DNA from: Staphylotrichum longicolle
Lineage: Eukaryota; Ascomycota; Sordariomycetes; Sordariales; Chaetomiaceae
Direction: 5' to 3'
Assembly (NCBI GenBank): GCA_019096155.1
Contig: JAHCVI010000005.1
Location: 72,468-136,467 of the forward strand
DNA: 64,000 nucleotides
The notes under the pieces were generated by a model. It was not told where the DNA came from and did no database searches. It saw nothing but the letters and a program-made list of their open reading frames with translations. The position numbers and the translations under genes were made by a program. This document shows positions 10,383-21,599 of this stretch, in pieces. Every line of letters starts with the position of its first letter. Position 1 is the first letter of the stretch.

Positions 10383-11682
10383 CTTGTCTGAGGATAATAG
10401 GCTCGGCAATAGGAATAAAGTCGGGTGAGAAACAAGGTTCTTAGGGGTCAACTCAGGGCGCTGAAGAATCGAGAGGCGGCGGCGAGCACATCAGGGGAAG
10501 GGGAAAAGGGGTTCCTGAAGGAAGAGACAAAAGTTGGCCTCGCGAATGAGGAAAGAACAAGGATTATAAACCCTTCAGGTATCTCCCAAGACCATGATTT
10601 AAGATGAGGTAGGCACCGAGCATCCCCTCTTCCTCTTCTCAAGACCTTTCCTCCCCGCACCGAGCGGGGCAGCAAGTAAACAGATGTTAACCCTCTGGAC
10701 TTGCCATGTTCCAGCAGCTGCGAGCCACTTCTCAGCGTGCCAGGTGACCCTGCCGCTGAAACCAATGTCCAGAAGCGAAGATGCTTTCGAAGCGCGTTGC
10801 AGCCGAAGGTGAAACCAGACATGTAAATTGTCGTCAACCGGCGGCAGGAAAGCGCCAGTAACAGCTCGGCTCCGACAGCCCCTGCCTTGTGGGATGTTCT
10901 CATATTGTCGTGATTGCCAGCTGTCCTCCATATCAGGCAGCACGTGTGGCGGGAGGGAGGAACGATGCAGCAGATCTGTCGGTCCGGAGGGTTCGAGGGA
11001 GAATGTCTCAAAAGCCTGCGATTTATGTCACACAGCTCATTGGCAACTGGATGTTGTGCTGTGGCTGTGGTGCTGACAATGGAAGTGTGGGATCCCGTGA
11101 GTTCAAGTTCAAAACAAAACTGCGCTGTGACGTTGATTGACCATAAGCGTTCTTGATCACAAGCGTCCCCACAGGTTCCGTTGCGACCTCTCGATCTGGC
11201 ATTGCATGAATCTGGCAGCATGCAACCGTGATTGACGCATGCGTGGGGGAATGGGGAGAGCAGAGGGGTGTGATGCTGTAATTCCAGCTGCGGGCAGCAG
11301 CACTGGTACTGTAATGGTTACCAAGCTCGTGAGCATGGAGATATGACTTATTTGGCGCTGGGATCTTGTGACTGATGGAAACTGGAAAGAAGCTAACGTT
11401 AGCCTGAAGACGTGATTGGATTGGATGTGACAGCCCGGTCGGCTGCCTGGCGGTCCGGAGGCATTCCGGCCCATGATTGGCAGCTGTCGACAGGTGCAAC
11501 AATAGGCAACGATCCCGGCTGCCTATTAAGCCGTCCACGTGCTTTCGTTCCTCGACGCGTCGCTCTCAGACAGTGGGCGTGATCGCATCCACCACCAGTT
11601 TCATTAAAAGCCCACCGGAGGCCCTTTTGGACTGTGCAGTATCAACACCTCTCTGGCCAGCTATTCTTTGCCCTTAAACAAG
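10383..11682. other. Divergent intergenic region
   Basis: Upstream of both the sugar transporter (-) and PNKP (+). A 257-codon minus frame at 10448-11221 has no domain and is not called. Confidence 0.5.
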
Positions 11683-13448
11683 ATGGTGCCCGCGAAGCCC
11701 ACTCTGTCATCGCCCTCAGCGACGAAGCGCCCAGCTTCCGATCCTGATCGTTCCCCTCTCCCCCCTCCGCTGAAACGAAAGGCTCAGACGGCCATCTCAA
11801 GTATGAAATTGAAATTCCCGCGACGAGGTTCTGAGTCTCTCAGCTTCAGCGCTGACGCATCCAAAAGAGACTGCAGTAGCCAATTTCTTCACTCCATCGT
11901 CGCAAAAGGCGAAAGATCGCACGACGTGGACGGAGAGGAGCCCCCACGAAGGGTCACCGGCCACGCTCCTCGTCGCAAAATATGTTCCGGAGAACGACAG
12001 CGCCGAAGAATCTGAGTCTACACCAACGCGGGGGAAGATTGCCGCTTTCGACTTGGTAGGTGCACGACGTCGCCCCCCATCCAGTCTTGCATTTTAGAAG
12101 CTCACCGGCCCACAGGACTCGACGCTCATCACAAGTGCCTCGGGCAAGCGGCACCCCGACGATCCCACCGACTGGAAGTGGTGGCACCAAACGGTTCCTG
12201 GGCGCCTTCAGCAACTGTATTACGACGAGGGGTATGCCAGATACTCCATTGAGGGCCTTGTTTCGGTGATTTCTGACACGTATCAGGTACCAGGTCATTA
12301 TCTTCACGAACCAGGGCGGGTTGACACTGCACCCGGATCCCAAGGCGAAAGCACCCAAGAACGCAAAGAACAGAGTCCCTGCCTTTAAACAGAAGTGCGG
12401 CGCGGTGCTGAGCCAACTGGGCATTCCCATCACCCTGTACGCTGCGACGGGAAAGGATATCTACCGAAAACCACGGCCCGGCATGTGGACCGAGATGATG
12501 AATGATTATGCACTGGTTGAGTCAGATATTAATCGCGAACACAGTGTGTTTGTTGGCGACGCTGGCGGCCGCACTGCAGAACTGAAGAAGTCAGCTCCAA
12601 AGGACTTCAGCTGTTCCGATCGCAACCTCGCCCACAACATTGACATCAAATACCAGACCCCGGAAGAATTCTTTCTTGGCGAGGAGCCTCGTAACTTTAC
12701 CCGGGACTTTGACCTGAGCAATTTCCCCTTTATTGGACAAACGGACGGGGATGCTGGTGGCCCCGAAAAGACGAACGACCAGGACATCATCCTCTTTTCT
12801 GGGCCGCCTGGGGCGGGAAAGAGCACGTTCTATTGGAAATACATGAAGCCGTTGGGATACGAGAGAGTCAACCAGGATATCTTGAAGAGGTCAGTCCCCT
12901 TTTTTGCAGTTTGCTCGGTCTCTGCTGAGCTAACTTGTTTTCAGCAAGGACAAGTGTTTCAAAGCAGCAACAGAATTCCTCCAGGGAGGAGATTCCGTTG
13001 TCGTAGGTAGGTGTTCCCAGGGATACGGTACTCTCCTTTCTTGTTTTGTCTGTTGTCTAACCCCTCCTCACAAGACAACACAAATCCGGACGTCGAGACG
13101 CGTTCCCAATGGGTCGCACTTGCGCGCAAACATCAGGTTCCGATCCGATGTTTTTGGTTCAGGACGCCCTTGCAACTGTGCGAGCACAACGACGCAGTGA
13201 GGTCTTTGAACAAAACAGTAAGTCCATGACCGCCCCCGTGAAGTCGTGGATTGAAAACGACATTGACACCTTTTGCGCAGCTCAACCCCGAAGCCCGCCA
13301 GGCTCTCCCCAGGATTGCTTTCAACGGCTTTGTATCGCGGTTCAAGGAGCCCAAGGCGGAAGAAGGATTCCAAGATGTGGTTCCCCTGGAATTTAAATTT
13401 CGGGGGACGAAAGACGAGTACGATATCTGGGCGCGATACTGGCTTTGA
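11683..13448 (+). CDS. PNK1: Bifunctional polynucleotide 3'-phosphatase/5'-kinase (PNKP)
   Basis: Seven exons (11683-11800, 11877-12055, 12116-12231, 12287-12889, 12945-13006, 13075-13217, 13281-13448) give 462 residues. A basic leader is followed by a HAD-type phosphatase domain. Its nucleophile motif is DLDST (98-102, split by intron 2), followed by VIIFTNQGG and the KPRPGMW and FVGDAGGR motifs. A P-loop kinase follows, with Walker A GPPGAGKST (310-318) and DNTNP after intron 5. PNKP restores 5'-phosphate and 3'-hydroxyl ends so that DNA breaks can be ligated in base-excision and strand-break repair in the nucleus. No FHA domain is seen, as in fission yeast Pnk1 and unlike the animal protein. 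All motifs are intact. Confidence 0.93.
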
Positions 13449-15552
13449 AGCGGAGTGTCTGTTATCTTCCCAGCCACATGGCACCAGGAATACTTCGGAC
13501 TCGGCCGTCTTGGCCGAACTTGGAAGGTGTACCACAACAGCTGCGATGTGCCTCGGTCCTGGTGCATGCCACATGGAAAATCCGGGGGCGGCATCATACC
13601 CACCACTTGGCTTGTTTGAGGCCGAAGCAGTTCTTTTTGAAAGGCGGGAGGTGTGGAAGCAACTTGGCACATGGCACCCGGGGACTGGGTTCGGGTCCAG
13701 ACCGTTGATTTCTGGCTCTCCACCCAAGATCTGGAACAGGATTTGTGCTCCTTGTGACCATCGCATGGGACTGGCCTCCAACGTTACCTTCTGCACAACC
13801 GGGGTGGAGGATGGCACCGGGATTGTTGCAGAGCTGGGCACTTACAGTCAGCGCCGTTATCTGCGGTGGGATTCTGCATCCTACACAGGCTTATCTTCAC
13901 ACTGCTTTCCAGAGATGAACATTGACGTTAAACATTGAGTTCACCTCGTCCACGATGACCGTTGGGAGTTCGCCTCCAAGGGTGGATCGCGCTGCATGTG
14001 GTTACCTGGTACCTTGCCTAGGTTTCATCACGGCTGCTCCCATATCATTTTCACCCCACCAGAGCCACGAAGTACACCGAAAGAGGCAGAGTGAAGCAGG
14101 GCTAGGCAGGGGTCATCTCATCAACACCGACCTTCCCTCTTGGTAAGGTCTTTGCGTTTAATGTTTGCTGTTTGATTGGCAGATCTGGGGCGCGAGCCAC
14201 ATCTGCGTTTCGAGCTGGCAACTACCAAGCTGGGTGCGGGGAACCCGATGAAGACCTGGTGGGATTTTTTTTTCCGGGAGTTTTCATCCGTCTGGATGCA
14301 ACCAGACCTACGGGGTTGTTTTGATGCATGGATTTTCGAGGGACTGATTGCGGGGTGCATGGATGCCGAGCTCTCAGCGTCCCACCAACCAAGGTTCTGG
14401 AATTTGCAGGCGGGATGTTCCATGATGCAAACAATATTTTCTTCCCCATCTGTTGCTTCTGCGGGCCCTGCCCGGCAATGCGGACAAGATGAGACAAAGC
14501 AGACATGTCGTCCAACCTGCTGGTAGTGCAGTGTTGCGCGCACACATGGCAGACGAGATATCTCCCAAAAGGCGACGTCATATCTCCCGGTATCCGTATC
14601 TCAACAGCTCACGGGTCAAATTCTTGTCGCCACGCATGCATGTGCATGCTTTCCCGATAAGATATCAAACAAAAGAAGAAGGTGGCATTGCGCGCCGTGC
14701 TTGGCTGACAAGCTGACCTAACACAACTCAGCCATCTCCAAACAACCATTTTCGAGTCAGTGCCACTGAGCGGCGATCTCCATGGTCTCGACGGCGAGTG
14801 GACGGCTCCCACAGATCTCGGTGGCCAACACGGCAAGGTCCCGCCAGAAGCCGCAGGGCTCTTCCTCGCCTCCGATCCCGGGCTCCCGCCGTGATTGGTC
14901 AATGGCTTTCCCCGAGACCCTTCACCTGCCCTTCCCGGTGCAAAGAGGCCGAACACAACCCTTGGGTGGGCCGCGAGTCGCCGGCTCTTCGAGTCCCATG
15001 ACGGATGCTATTGGGGTCCAGCCAGCGCCGCGCACAACATGAAAACCTGCACATCAAGACCCACCAAGGGTACGCAGTAACACCGAATGAAGCCCTCCGT
15101 ATCGTGCTTTCATCGTGTGGGTGTGGCTGCTCGCTCGCCCGATAATTCCTTTTCTCATGTCGCTCTCGCTCCCAACCCCCCACCAGTTCTCCTCAAGAGA
15201 CCTTGCCAGTGAGGGGGCTTGACCCGAGAATCCGAGAGTGCTTGCTTTCTCCGTCGTCTTATCTGCTAGGGAACCTCCTTCCTGTCTCGCCTCAACGGGA
15301 CCAGGGCTTGTATCTCTGGTCGTCGAGGATTTTTGCCCTACCTGCCGGGTTATTAAAGTGGCGCACCCACCTGGTACGAGCACCACGTCGTTCCCGCTTG
15401 TAGGTGCTTTTGCTTGGGTTGGGGGTTGAGCCTGTCGTCTGAACCTCAGTCACCCGTCAGTACACCACCCACACTGCGGAGCTTTCTCTGTGCTTCTTTT
15501 GCACACCTCAGGGCTGCAGGTTTCATCACAACCCAACCAACGGAGGAGCACC
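13449..15552. other. Gene-free stretch of 2.1 kb
   Basis: Lies between two + genes. Several frames of 60-220 codons occur but none shows a domain or splice-supported extension. It probably includes the long 5' region of the nucleoside transporter. Confidence 0.45.
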
Positions 15553-17528
15553 ATGGCTTCGCCCAACGGGCAGCACCCCCCCGTCCCGGGGCACGACAAC
15601 ATCGAGTTCACCGAGACGCCCTCCCAGCAGCTCCGGCTGGAGAAGCAAAGCAGCTCGAGCAGCAGTGGTCCCGGCGCACGCACGGACGAAAAGAACGCCG
15701 CGTTGCCCGTCGAGCAGTATGCTGTCGACTCGGAAAAGCAGAGCGAAAGGGTTGGCTCGCTGCAGGCCAGGTCCGACCCGGAGCGCGGCCCCCTTCGCGC
15801 CCTCTGGCACCGTCACTGGAAGAAGGCGGCCCAGTTGGTGACATTTATGGTATTCACCGCGTCCGTCACCCCCCTCCCCGGCGCTCGCTCAGTGCCGCGT
15901 GCTTGTGGAAAGCCCAGCTGATCGCATTGGCCGCTGCAGATGGTGGATTTATGGCCTTGTGTTTTACCGCCACACCGATGGGAAGGGCTGGTTGATTCCG
16001 ACCCTAGTCTACATCGGCATCCTCTTGCGACTAATCTTTTTCTACGTCCCTTCCTCGTTGGTCCTGCGCCCGGTGCGCTTTCTCTGGGTCAACACGGCCG
16101 TTCGGGGCTACGACATGGTCCCGTCCAACCTGCACAAACCGATCGCGGCCGTGGTCGCCTTGGCCGTCTTTCTGATCGGTAGCTTCGTGCCCGAGGAGAC
16201 TGGAGATAACACGCGGAAGAACCGTGCCGTCTCCGTCTTTGGTCTGATCGTCATGTTGGCCCTTCTCACGCTCACCTCGCGCAACTGGCGCCTCATTCCC
16301 TGGCACACAGTCATTGGCGGAATGTTGACCCAGTTCATTGTGGCCGTCTTCGTCTTGCGCACCAAGGCTGGTTACGACATCTTCAAGTTCATCTCAGACA
16401 TGGCCCGCCAACTGCTGGGCTTCGCCGGTCAGGGCCTGGCCTTTTTGACCGACGCCGACATGGCCGCCAAGCCCTGGTTCTTGACGGGCGTCATTCCGGC
16501 CATCATCTTCTTCATCGCCTTGGTGCAGATGCTCTACTACCTCGGATTCCTGCAATGGTTCATCCGCAAGTTCGCCGTCTTCTTCTTCTGGAGTCTCCGC
16601 GTCTCGGGCGTCGAGGCTGTCGTCGCCGCCGCCACCCCCTTCATCGGCCAGGGCGAGTCTGCCATGCTCATCCGCCCCTTCATGGACCACTTGACCATGG
16701 CCGAGATCCACCAGATCATGACGTGCGGCTTCGCCACCATTGCGGGTTCCGTCTTGGTCGCCTATATCGGCATGGGTCTGAACGCCCAGGCGCTCGTGTC
16801 GAGCTGCATCATGTCGATTCCGGCGACCCTGGCCGTGTCCAAGATGCGCTACCCCGAGACCGAGACTCCCATGACCGCCGGCAAGGTCGAGGTGCCGGAC
16901 AACGAGGACGACGAACACACAGTCAACGCGCTCCACGCCTTTACCAACGGGTCGTGGTTCGGTCTGAAGATCGGTGCCACCATCGTCGCGTGCCTATTGA
17001 CCGTCATCGCCTTTGTCGGCTTGATCAACGGCTTGCTGGGATGGTGGGGTGGCTACTGGGGCCTCAGTGACCCCAACCCGAAGCTGTCTCTGGAGCTCAT
17101 CCTGGGATATATTCTGTATCCCGTTGCTTGGTTGCTGGGCGTCCCGACGGCTGACCTCCGCCCGGTCGGCGAGCTCATTGGCAAGAAGGTCATCATCAAC
17201 GAGTATGCCGCCTTCTCTGCCCTGGTCTCCGAGAAGCGCTACATGGCCATGGCGCCGCGCTCTAAGCTGATTGCTACCTATGCCTGCTGCGTAAGTTATC
17301 CCGCGCTGAAAACAGCTGTCTTGAAATAAGAATTGCTAATAATGTATGTAACAGGGCTTCGGCAACATTGGCTCCCTCGGTATTCAGATTGGCGTGCTCT
17401 CGCAGATCTCTCCTAAGCGCTCCGGCGATGTTGTGAAGGTTGCGGTCTCGGCTTTGTTTTGTGGCGTTCTGTCCACCTTGACATCAGCCAGCATTGCTGG
17501 CATGCTGTTCCAGGATGGGATGCTCTAA
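15553..17528 (+). CDS. Concentrative nucleoside transporter (CNT/SLC28 family)
   Basis: Three exons (15553-15860, 15940-17290, 17355-17528) give 610 residues. A hydrophilic Ser-rich N-terminus of about 90 residues precedes a hydrophobic core of about ten membrane helices. CNT signatures include GQGESAML (about residue 339), the adjacent RPFMDHLTMAEIHQIMTCGFATIAGS stretch (key residues G-Q-G-E-S and MT-GFATIAG), NEYAAF, and FGNIGSLGIQIG just after intron 2. Family members import nucleosides with Na+ or H+, here presumably across the plasma membrane. The first donor is GTCCGT, weaker than usual. It is chosen because only it keeps the phase into WWIYGLVF and completes helix 1 (TFMVFTAWWIYG). The purine or pyrimidine preference cannot be read from sequence. 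Confidence 0.92.
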
Positions 17529-18063
17529 CGGCAAGACTGGTGTCGCGGTGGTTGAAATGGTGTGAAAATGTTCTCTGTGGCTGACACAGGCCTCCCTCGA
17601 TGGTGTTTTAGGGTCGGTAAGGTGCATGGGCAGCGATGTGATTTCCTCGTTCTCTCTCGAAGCGTCCCACCTTTTTCAGTTGGTGAACTTCGCACTATTT
17701 TGAGTGGGCGATCGATATGGAGGAGCGTAGCAGAGGATTGGTGTCTAGGCTGCCGCAACAGCTTGGTTTGGCGTTGAGATACAAATGATACCCAACATCA
17801 TAAATAAAGACCAGATCCGTGGCTAATCGACATGTCGGTATTAACCTCCAGGTTTGACTGCTGGCTGACAGGCCTTGCACCGATGTCACGGCCAGCGTTG
17901 TCGGGCACGTGTTCTCTGTACACGCTTCCGTTGCAATTGCGTGCGGGGCGCAGTTGTTCAGGCAGGACTCGGTAGGATTATATCCACTTCATCAATAACT
18001 TCCAGGTTCTCCCAGGAGCAGACACAATTCAAACGCGGCTTCAATCCCTGACAGCACAACATC
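17529..18063. other. Intergenic
   Basis: 3' flank of the nucleoside transporter and leader of the F-box-like gene. Nothing else seen. Confidence 0.5.
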
Positions 18064-18930
18064 ATGGCAAAGCAACGGCAAGGGCAGAGGCAAAAACAAC
18101 CCGACAGGCCCGAGAGGATGCCCCAAAGTGTTCAACTTCCCTACAACCCAAACCCCCGCGCCCGGCTCCCCACGCCGTTGTCGCTCTCAACGACCTATGA
18201 AATCCTCGAGGCCATCCTACTCCGCCTCGACGAGCAGACGCTCCTCATCTCCGCCCAGCGCGTCAGCACGCTCTGGCACCGCGTGGTCACCACCTCTTTT
18301 CCGCTTCAGCGCCGCCTCTTCTTCCTCCCCTCCTCACCGCCACCGCCACCACCCCCAGGCACCACCACCACCATCATGCGCAAGTTCAACCCCTTCCTTC
18401 AGCGTGCCTTTCCATGCCTCCTCCCGGCCAGGTCGCCCTTTCCCGGCGCTATCCTACCGCCCTTCCTCGGCACCGCCGCCGGCCATTCGCTCCGCCCAGC
18501 GGGGGCCCCGCCGCTCCGCCCGTCCGGGTCACCGCCATCGGACATCCGCCCGCCGATCCTCGACGCTCGCTTCGGCGGCGGCCGCCGTCACGCTTACGCC
18601 CGCGCTGGCGCCAGCTGGCGCCGCATGCTGCTCGCGGACCCGCCGCCGCGCAGGGTCGTGCGCACGTCGGCCGTGCCCCGGCGGCCGCGCGCCCGAGGTC
18701 ATCAGAGTCGTGGACATCTCGCCTGGTGGAGAGGAGCTGACAATGGGGGAGTACTACGACGCTGTTTGTGACGTGAAGTTTAGGAGAAGGGATGGGAGTG
18801 GCGAGTGGGGGAAGTCCATGGGGTTCATGGGGCCTGGGCGGCGTGGAGGTGGAAGGTGGTGATCGCTGGAGAGGGCGGGGTACTGACGCCGGTGAAGGGG
18901 CAGGGTCAGTGGCAGGGGCCGACCTGGTGA
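18064..18930 (+). CDS. F-box-like protein, reading frame probably broken
   Basis: The frame from 18064 encodes 235 residues and stops at 18771. Residues 44-85 look like an F-box: TTYEILEAILLRLDEQTLL followed by AQRVSTLWHRVV. A poly-Pro loop and a NPFLQRAFP segment follow, then ASWRRMLLADPPPRRV near 18605-18655. A fungal F-box group often continues with an LTMGE(Y/L)YD segment. Here that segment (LTMGEYYDAV, about 18737-18766) lies in the next frame (+1), and a following WRWKVVIAGEGG piece (about 18847-18882) is back in the first frame, with a stop at 18928-18930. Two compensating indels, or an unrecognised intron pair with poor borders, would explain this. Full-length members would recruit substrates to SCF ubiquitin ligases; this copy may be decayed. 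Confidence 0.5.
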
Positions 18931-19697
18931 TTGGGGAGTTGGGGAGCGAGATGTGGTGGATTGGGGGCGCCTTGAGACATCGGGCTGCCAGCATTGGGAC
19001 GGGCCTAAGGGGAGGTTTTGCTTACTGCGGCCGGAGCGTGATAGGGCCTTGTACTGGAGTGAGGATTATTGTGCTCGGGACAGGCTGTGGCTGGGGCCAA
19101 ATAGCTGAAAGGCCAAAGGCTGAAAGTCAGCTGCATGGAGACCGCACGGAAGAAAGCTGGGAAGACTGGGAAGACGAGCCGGGCCTGGAATGAAGAAGGC
19201 GTTCTGGCCTTCGGGGGACTGAGCTTTAGGCTGCCGACTCCAGCTTCAGCCTTCTTGTCACACCGTACGTCGGCAGTCTCTCTCGGAGTTCATGAGCATT
19301 CTAGAACCCTCCTTTCTAGCCGTGCAGCGGAGTGACTGATTCAGGGAAGGACAGCGTAGAAGTCCGCTCGCGTTTGGATCTCAGTTTTCTCCCAACCTTG
19401 GTTCTCTGTAAGGCCAACTGAACACCGTCAAGTCATCCACAGTCTCTTATCCTTCCCGACCCTTGAAGGCAGGTGCTATTTTTTATAGAACTCCCTGCTG
19501 CATGGTGATGTTAACGAGTTCCGACGAAAACTCAATCAGCAAATGCGATTGCTATGTATTTACTTGGTGTCTCTTTGCAAACTATGTACACAAATGAAGG
19601 ACACCAGAAACTGCAGTATGGTCGGCCTCCCGTAGCACCACAATCCACCACGACCGCTTCTGATTGTGCGTCAAACGCCTATGACCATTATCCAAAA
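18931..19697. other. Intergenic between convergent genes
   Basis: 3' flanks of the F-box-like gene (+) and the endo-arabinanase gene (-). No gene recognised. Confidence 0.5.
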
Positions 19698-20800
19698 CTA
19701 AACCACCGGCCAACCGCTTGAAAAGTTGATCTTGTTCCAACCAAACTTCTTCTGTCCATCCGCAAAGCCAATGCGGGTATCAACGTAGTGGTAGTAGAGA
19801 ACCTGCCGGAAGGTGTCGAGTCAACAATTTACCCTCGTGACAAGACTCGCAGCGCAACGACCAGAGGAGCAACACTTACTGGTCCGTAGGTAGGGTCTTG
19901 GTAAACACCCTGACCGCCGGGGCCATACACCCAGCTATGAGACTCAAGGACCTTAGTCCCGCCTCCTGAGCGGCAAGATTTGCCAGCTTTGTCGACAAAC
20001 GGACCAACCGCCGAGGTGGACCGGCACGCCATAATTCTGTACTCCTTTCCAGAAGCGGGCTTACTCTTGTCATAGCCGCAGCACTGGCCCTTGGAGAAGA
20101 ACAGGTAGTAGTAACTGCCGTACTTGAACACGTAAGGGCCTTCCATGGCCGTGTCACTGGGGTCAAAAGCAACCTGGTAGACGTCGCCGTTTTTCTGCGT
20201 TGGCGTCACCCGCACCCGCTGAAGGCCGTTCCAGAAGCTACCAAAGGTGAGGAAGTAGTTGCCGTTGTCATTGACCAGGTTGCCGTCAATCGCGTTGTAC
20301 GCCATGCCCGTGCTGGACACAACGCCCGTAGAACCGAGGTCGGTCCACGTACCGACGTCCATGCTGGATGAGCGGGCGACGCCGATGGCGGAGTTCTGGA
20401 CCCCGAAGGTGCTCACTGAGTAGTACACGTAGTAGTAGTTACCCACTTGTGCGACGTCTGGGGCCTGCCATATGTTTGTACGGTTAGCTAGGCGCCAATC
20501 ATCAATGTGCCACGAAACCGGGTGATGTACCCAGAGATCTTGATTTCCAGAAAGATTGATGGAAGATCCACTCGGCAACATGGCCCCTCGGTAGGTCCAG
20601 GGGCCCGTGAGGCTTGGGGCTGTATGGATTGCAATTTTGCCGCCAGTCGAGAAGCGGAAGTAAGTGCCATCGGCACGGCGGATGATTGAAGGGTCATGGG
20701 CATTTGTGCAGGTTCCGCTGCATGCCTCTGGCAGGGCATATGCCGAGACCAGGGCAGGGAGCAGAGCGACAACTCCAAGAAGACTGGAAATCCCAACCAT
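19698..20800 (-). CDS. Secreted arabinan endo-1,5-alpha-L-arabinosidase (GH43)
   Basis: Three exons (20800-20531, 20464-19880, 19802-19698) give 319 residues, the usual size of fungal endo-arabinanases. A signal peptide occupies residues 1-20 (MVGISSLLGVVALLPALVSA). The three GH43 carboxylates are visible: general base Asp36 in AHDPSII, Asp150 in NAIDGNLV, and acid Glu198 in MEGPYV. DLW|APDV spans the first splice and YYSVSTFG follows. The enzyme cuts internal alpha-1,5 bonds of pectic arabinan outside the cell. The 66-nt first intron is in frame and stop-free, so an unspliced reading also gives a long ORF; splicing is chosen because it restores DLWAPDV. A second GH43 gene lies head to head 800 bp away. 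TATATAA sits 105 bp upstream of the ATG. Confidence 0.92.
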
Positions 20801-21599
20801 GACGAGAGAAACACACAAGTTGGGGAAATGTGGTGGTTGAAAACTGCAGGCAGTTACCTCTTTTTCTGCTTCTGATAGAAAAAAATGAAACAAAGTTGGC
20901 CAGGTTATATACACGGGCCTGGGGAGGTTTAACCGAGAGGCTCACACCCAGCAAGATTCCAAGACCGAAAAGAGGGTTTGCTTGCGTGCCAAGCTCGGGA
21001 ATTATGACGAGGCATGGTCTCAGCTGTGGACAAGGGTGTGGGGACTTATTCCCGATTCTTCCATCAACGGAGCCTTCAGTCATTGGGTTTTTCCACCCAG
21101 TTGAAGTATCGAGGTGCGTATGGGGAAGACAAGACATGCTTGAGGATGGGGAGCAAGGTCGTGGCTGATCGTTGGATGCAACCCCAAATCGCCGAAACAG
21201 GTACCAGATTCCGGGGAACCCACACGTGGCTAGTATTTTGGTGCGATGCGCACCAATGAGACAATTGTCCGATAGGCTCTGTGTTGGCGGGCTTGGGGCT
21301 CGTGGATGCCTGTGTTGGGGTCTCAAGGTTTCACCATGGCAGAAAGGGAGCATTCGGGGCGGTTCGCTCCGGAAACTGCCTCGGCTCAGAGCCTGCGACG
21401 ATGTAATCGAGTTTTTCCGGCATTCAAGTCATTCACGACGACGGGTTGGAACTCTTGTACTTCATTTGATAGAAACTAAAGTGCGAGTATAAGATGGAAA
21501 GGCCGAAAGGTTGTTCTTGGTTCTGTCTCGATGGCTGACATGAGCCATCAAAATCTGGTGTCCTTGTTAAACTGTTAATCCTCATCTCCATTTTTGAAC
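20801..21599. promoter_or_regulatory. Shared bidirectional promoter of the GH43 pair
   Basis: An 800-bp region between head-to-head GH43 genes. TATA-like elements occur on both sides (TATATAA, minus strand, 20905-20911; TATAAG, plus strand, 21488-21493). Hexamers fitting the SYGGRG consensus of the fungal carbon catabolite repressor CreA/CRE-1 occur at 20919-20924, 21038-21043 and 21211-21216. Repression by glucose is inferred; so short a consensus also occurs by chance. Confidence 0.45.

Noticed and set aside
10448..11221. 257-codon minus-strand frame upstream of the sugar transporter
   Set aside because: No domain. It lies where two divergent promoters are expected.
13273..13938. 221-codon plus-strand frame overlapping the last PNKP exon
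   Set aside because: The PNKP exon in another frame carries the conserved sequence, and the remainder has no domain.
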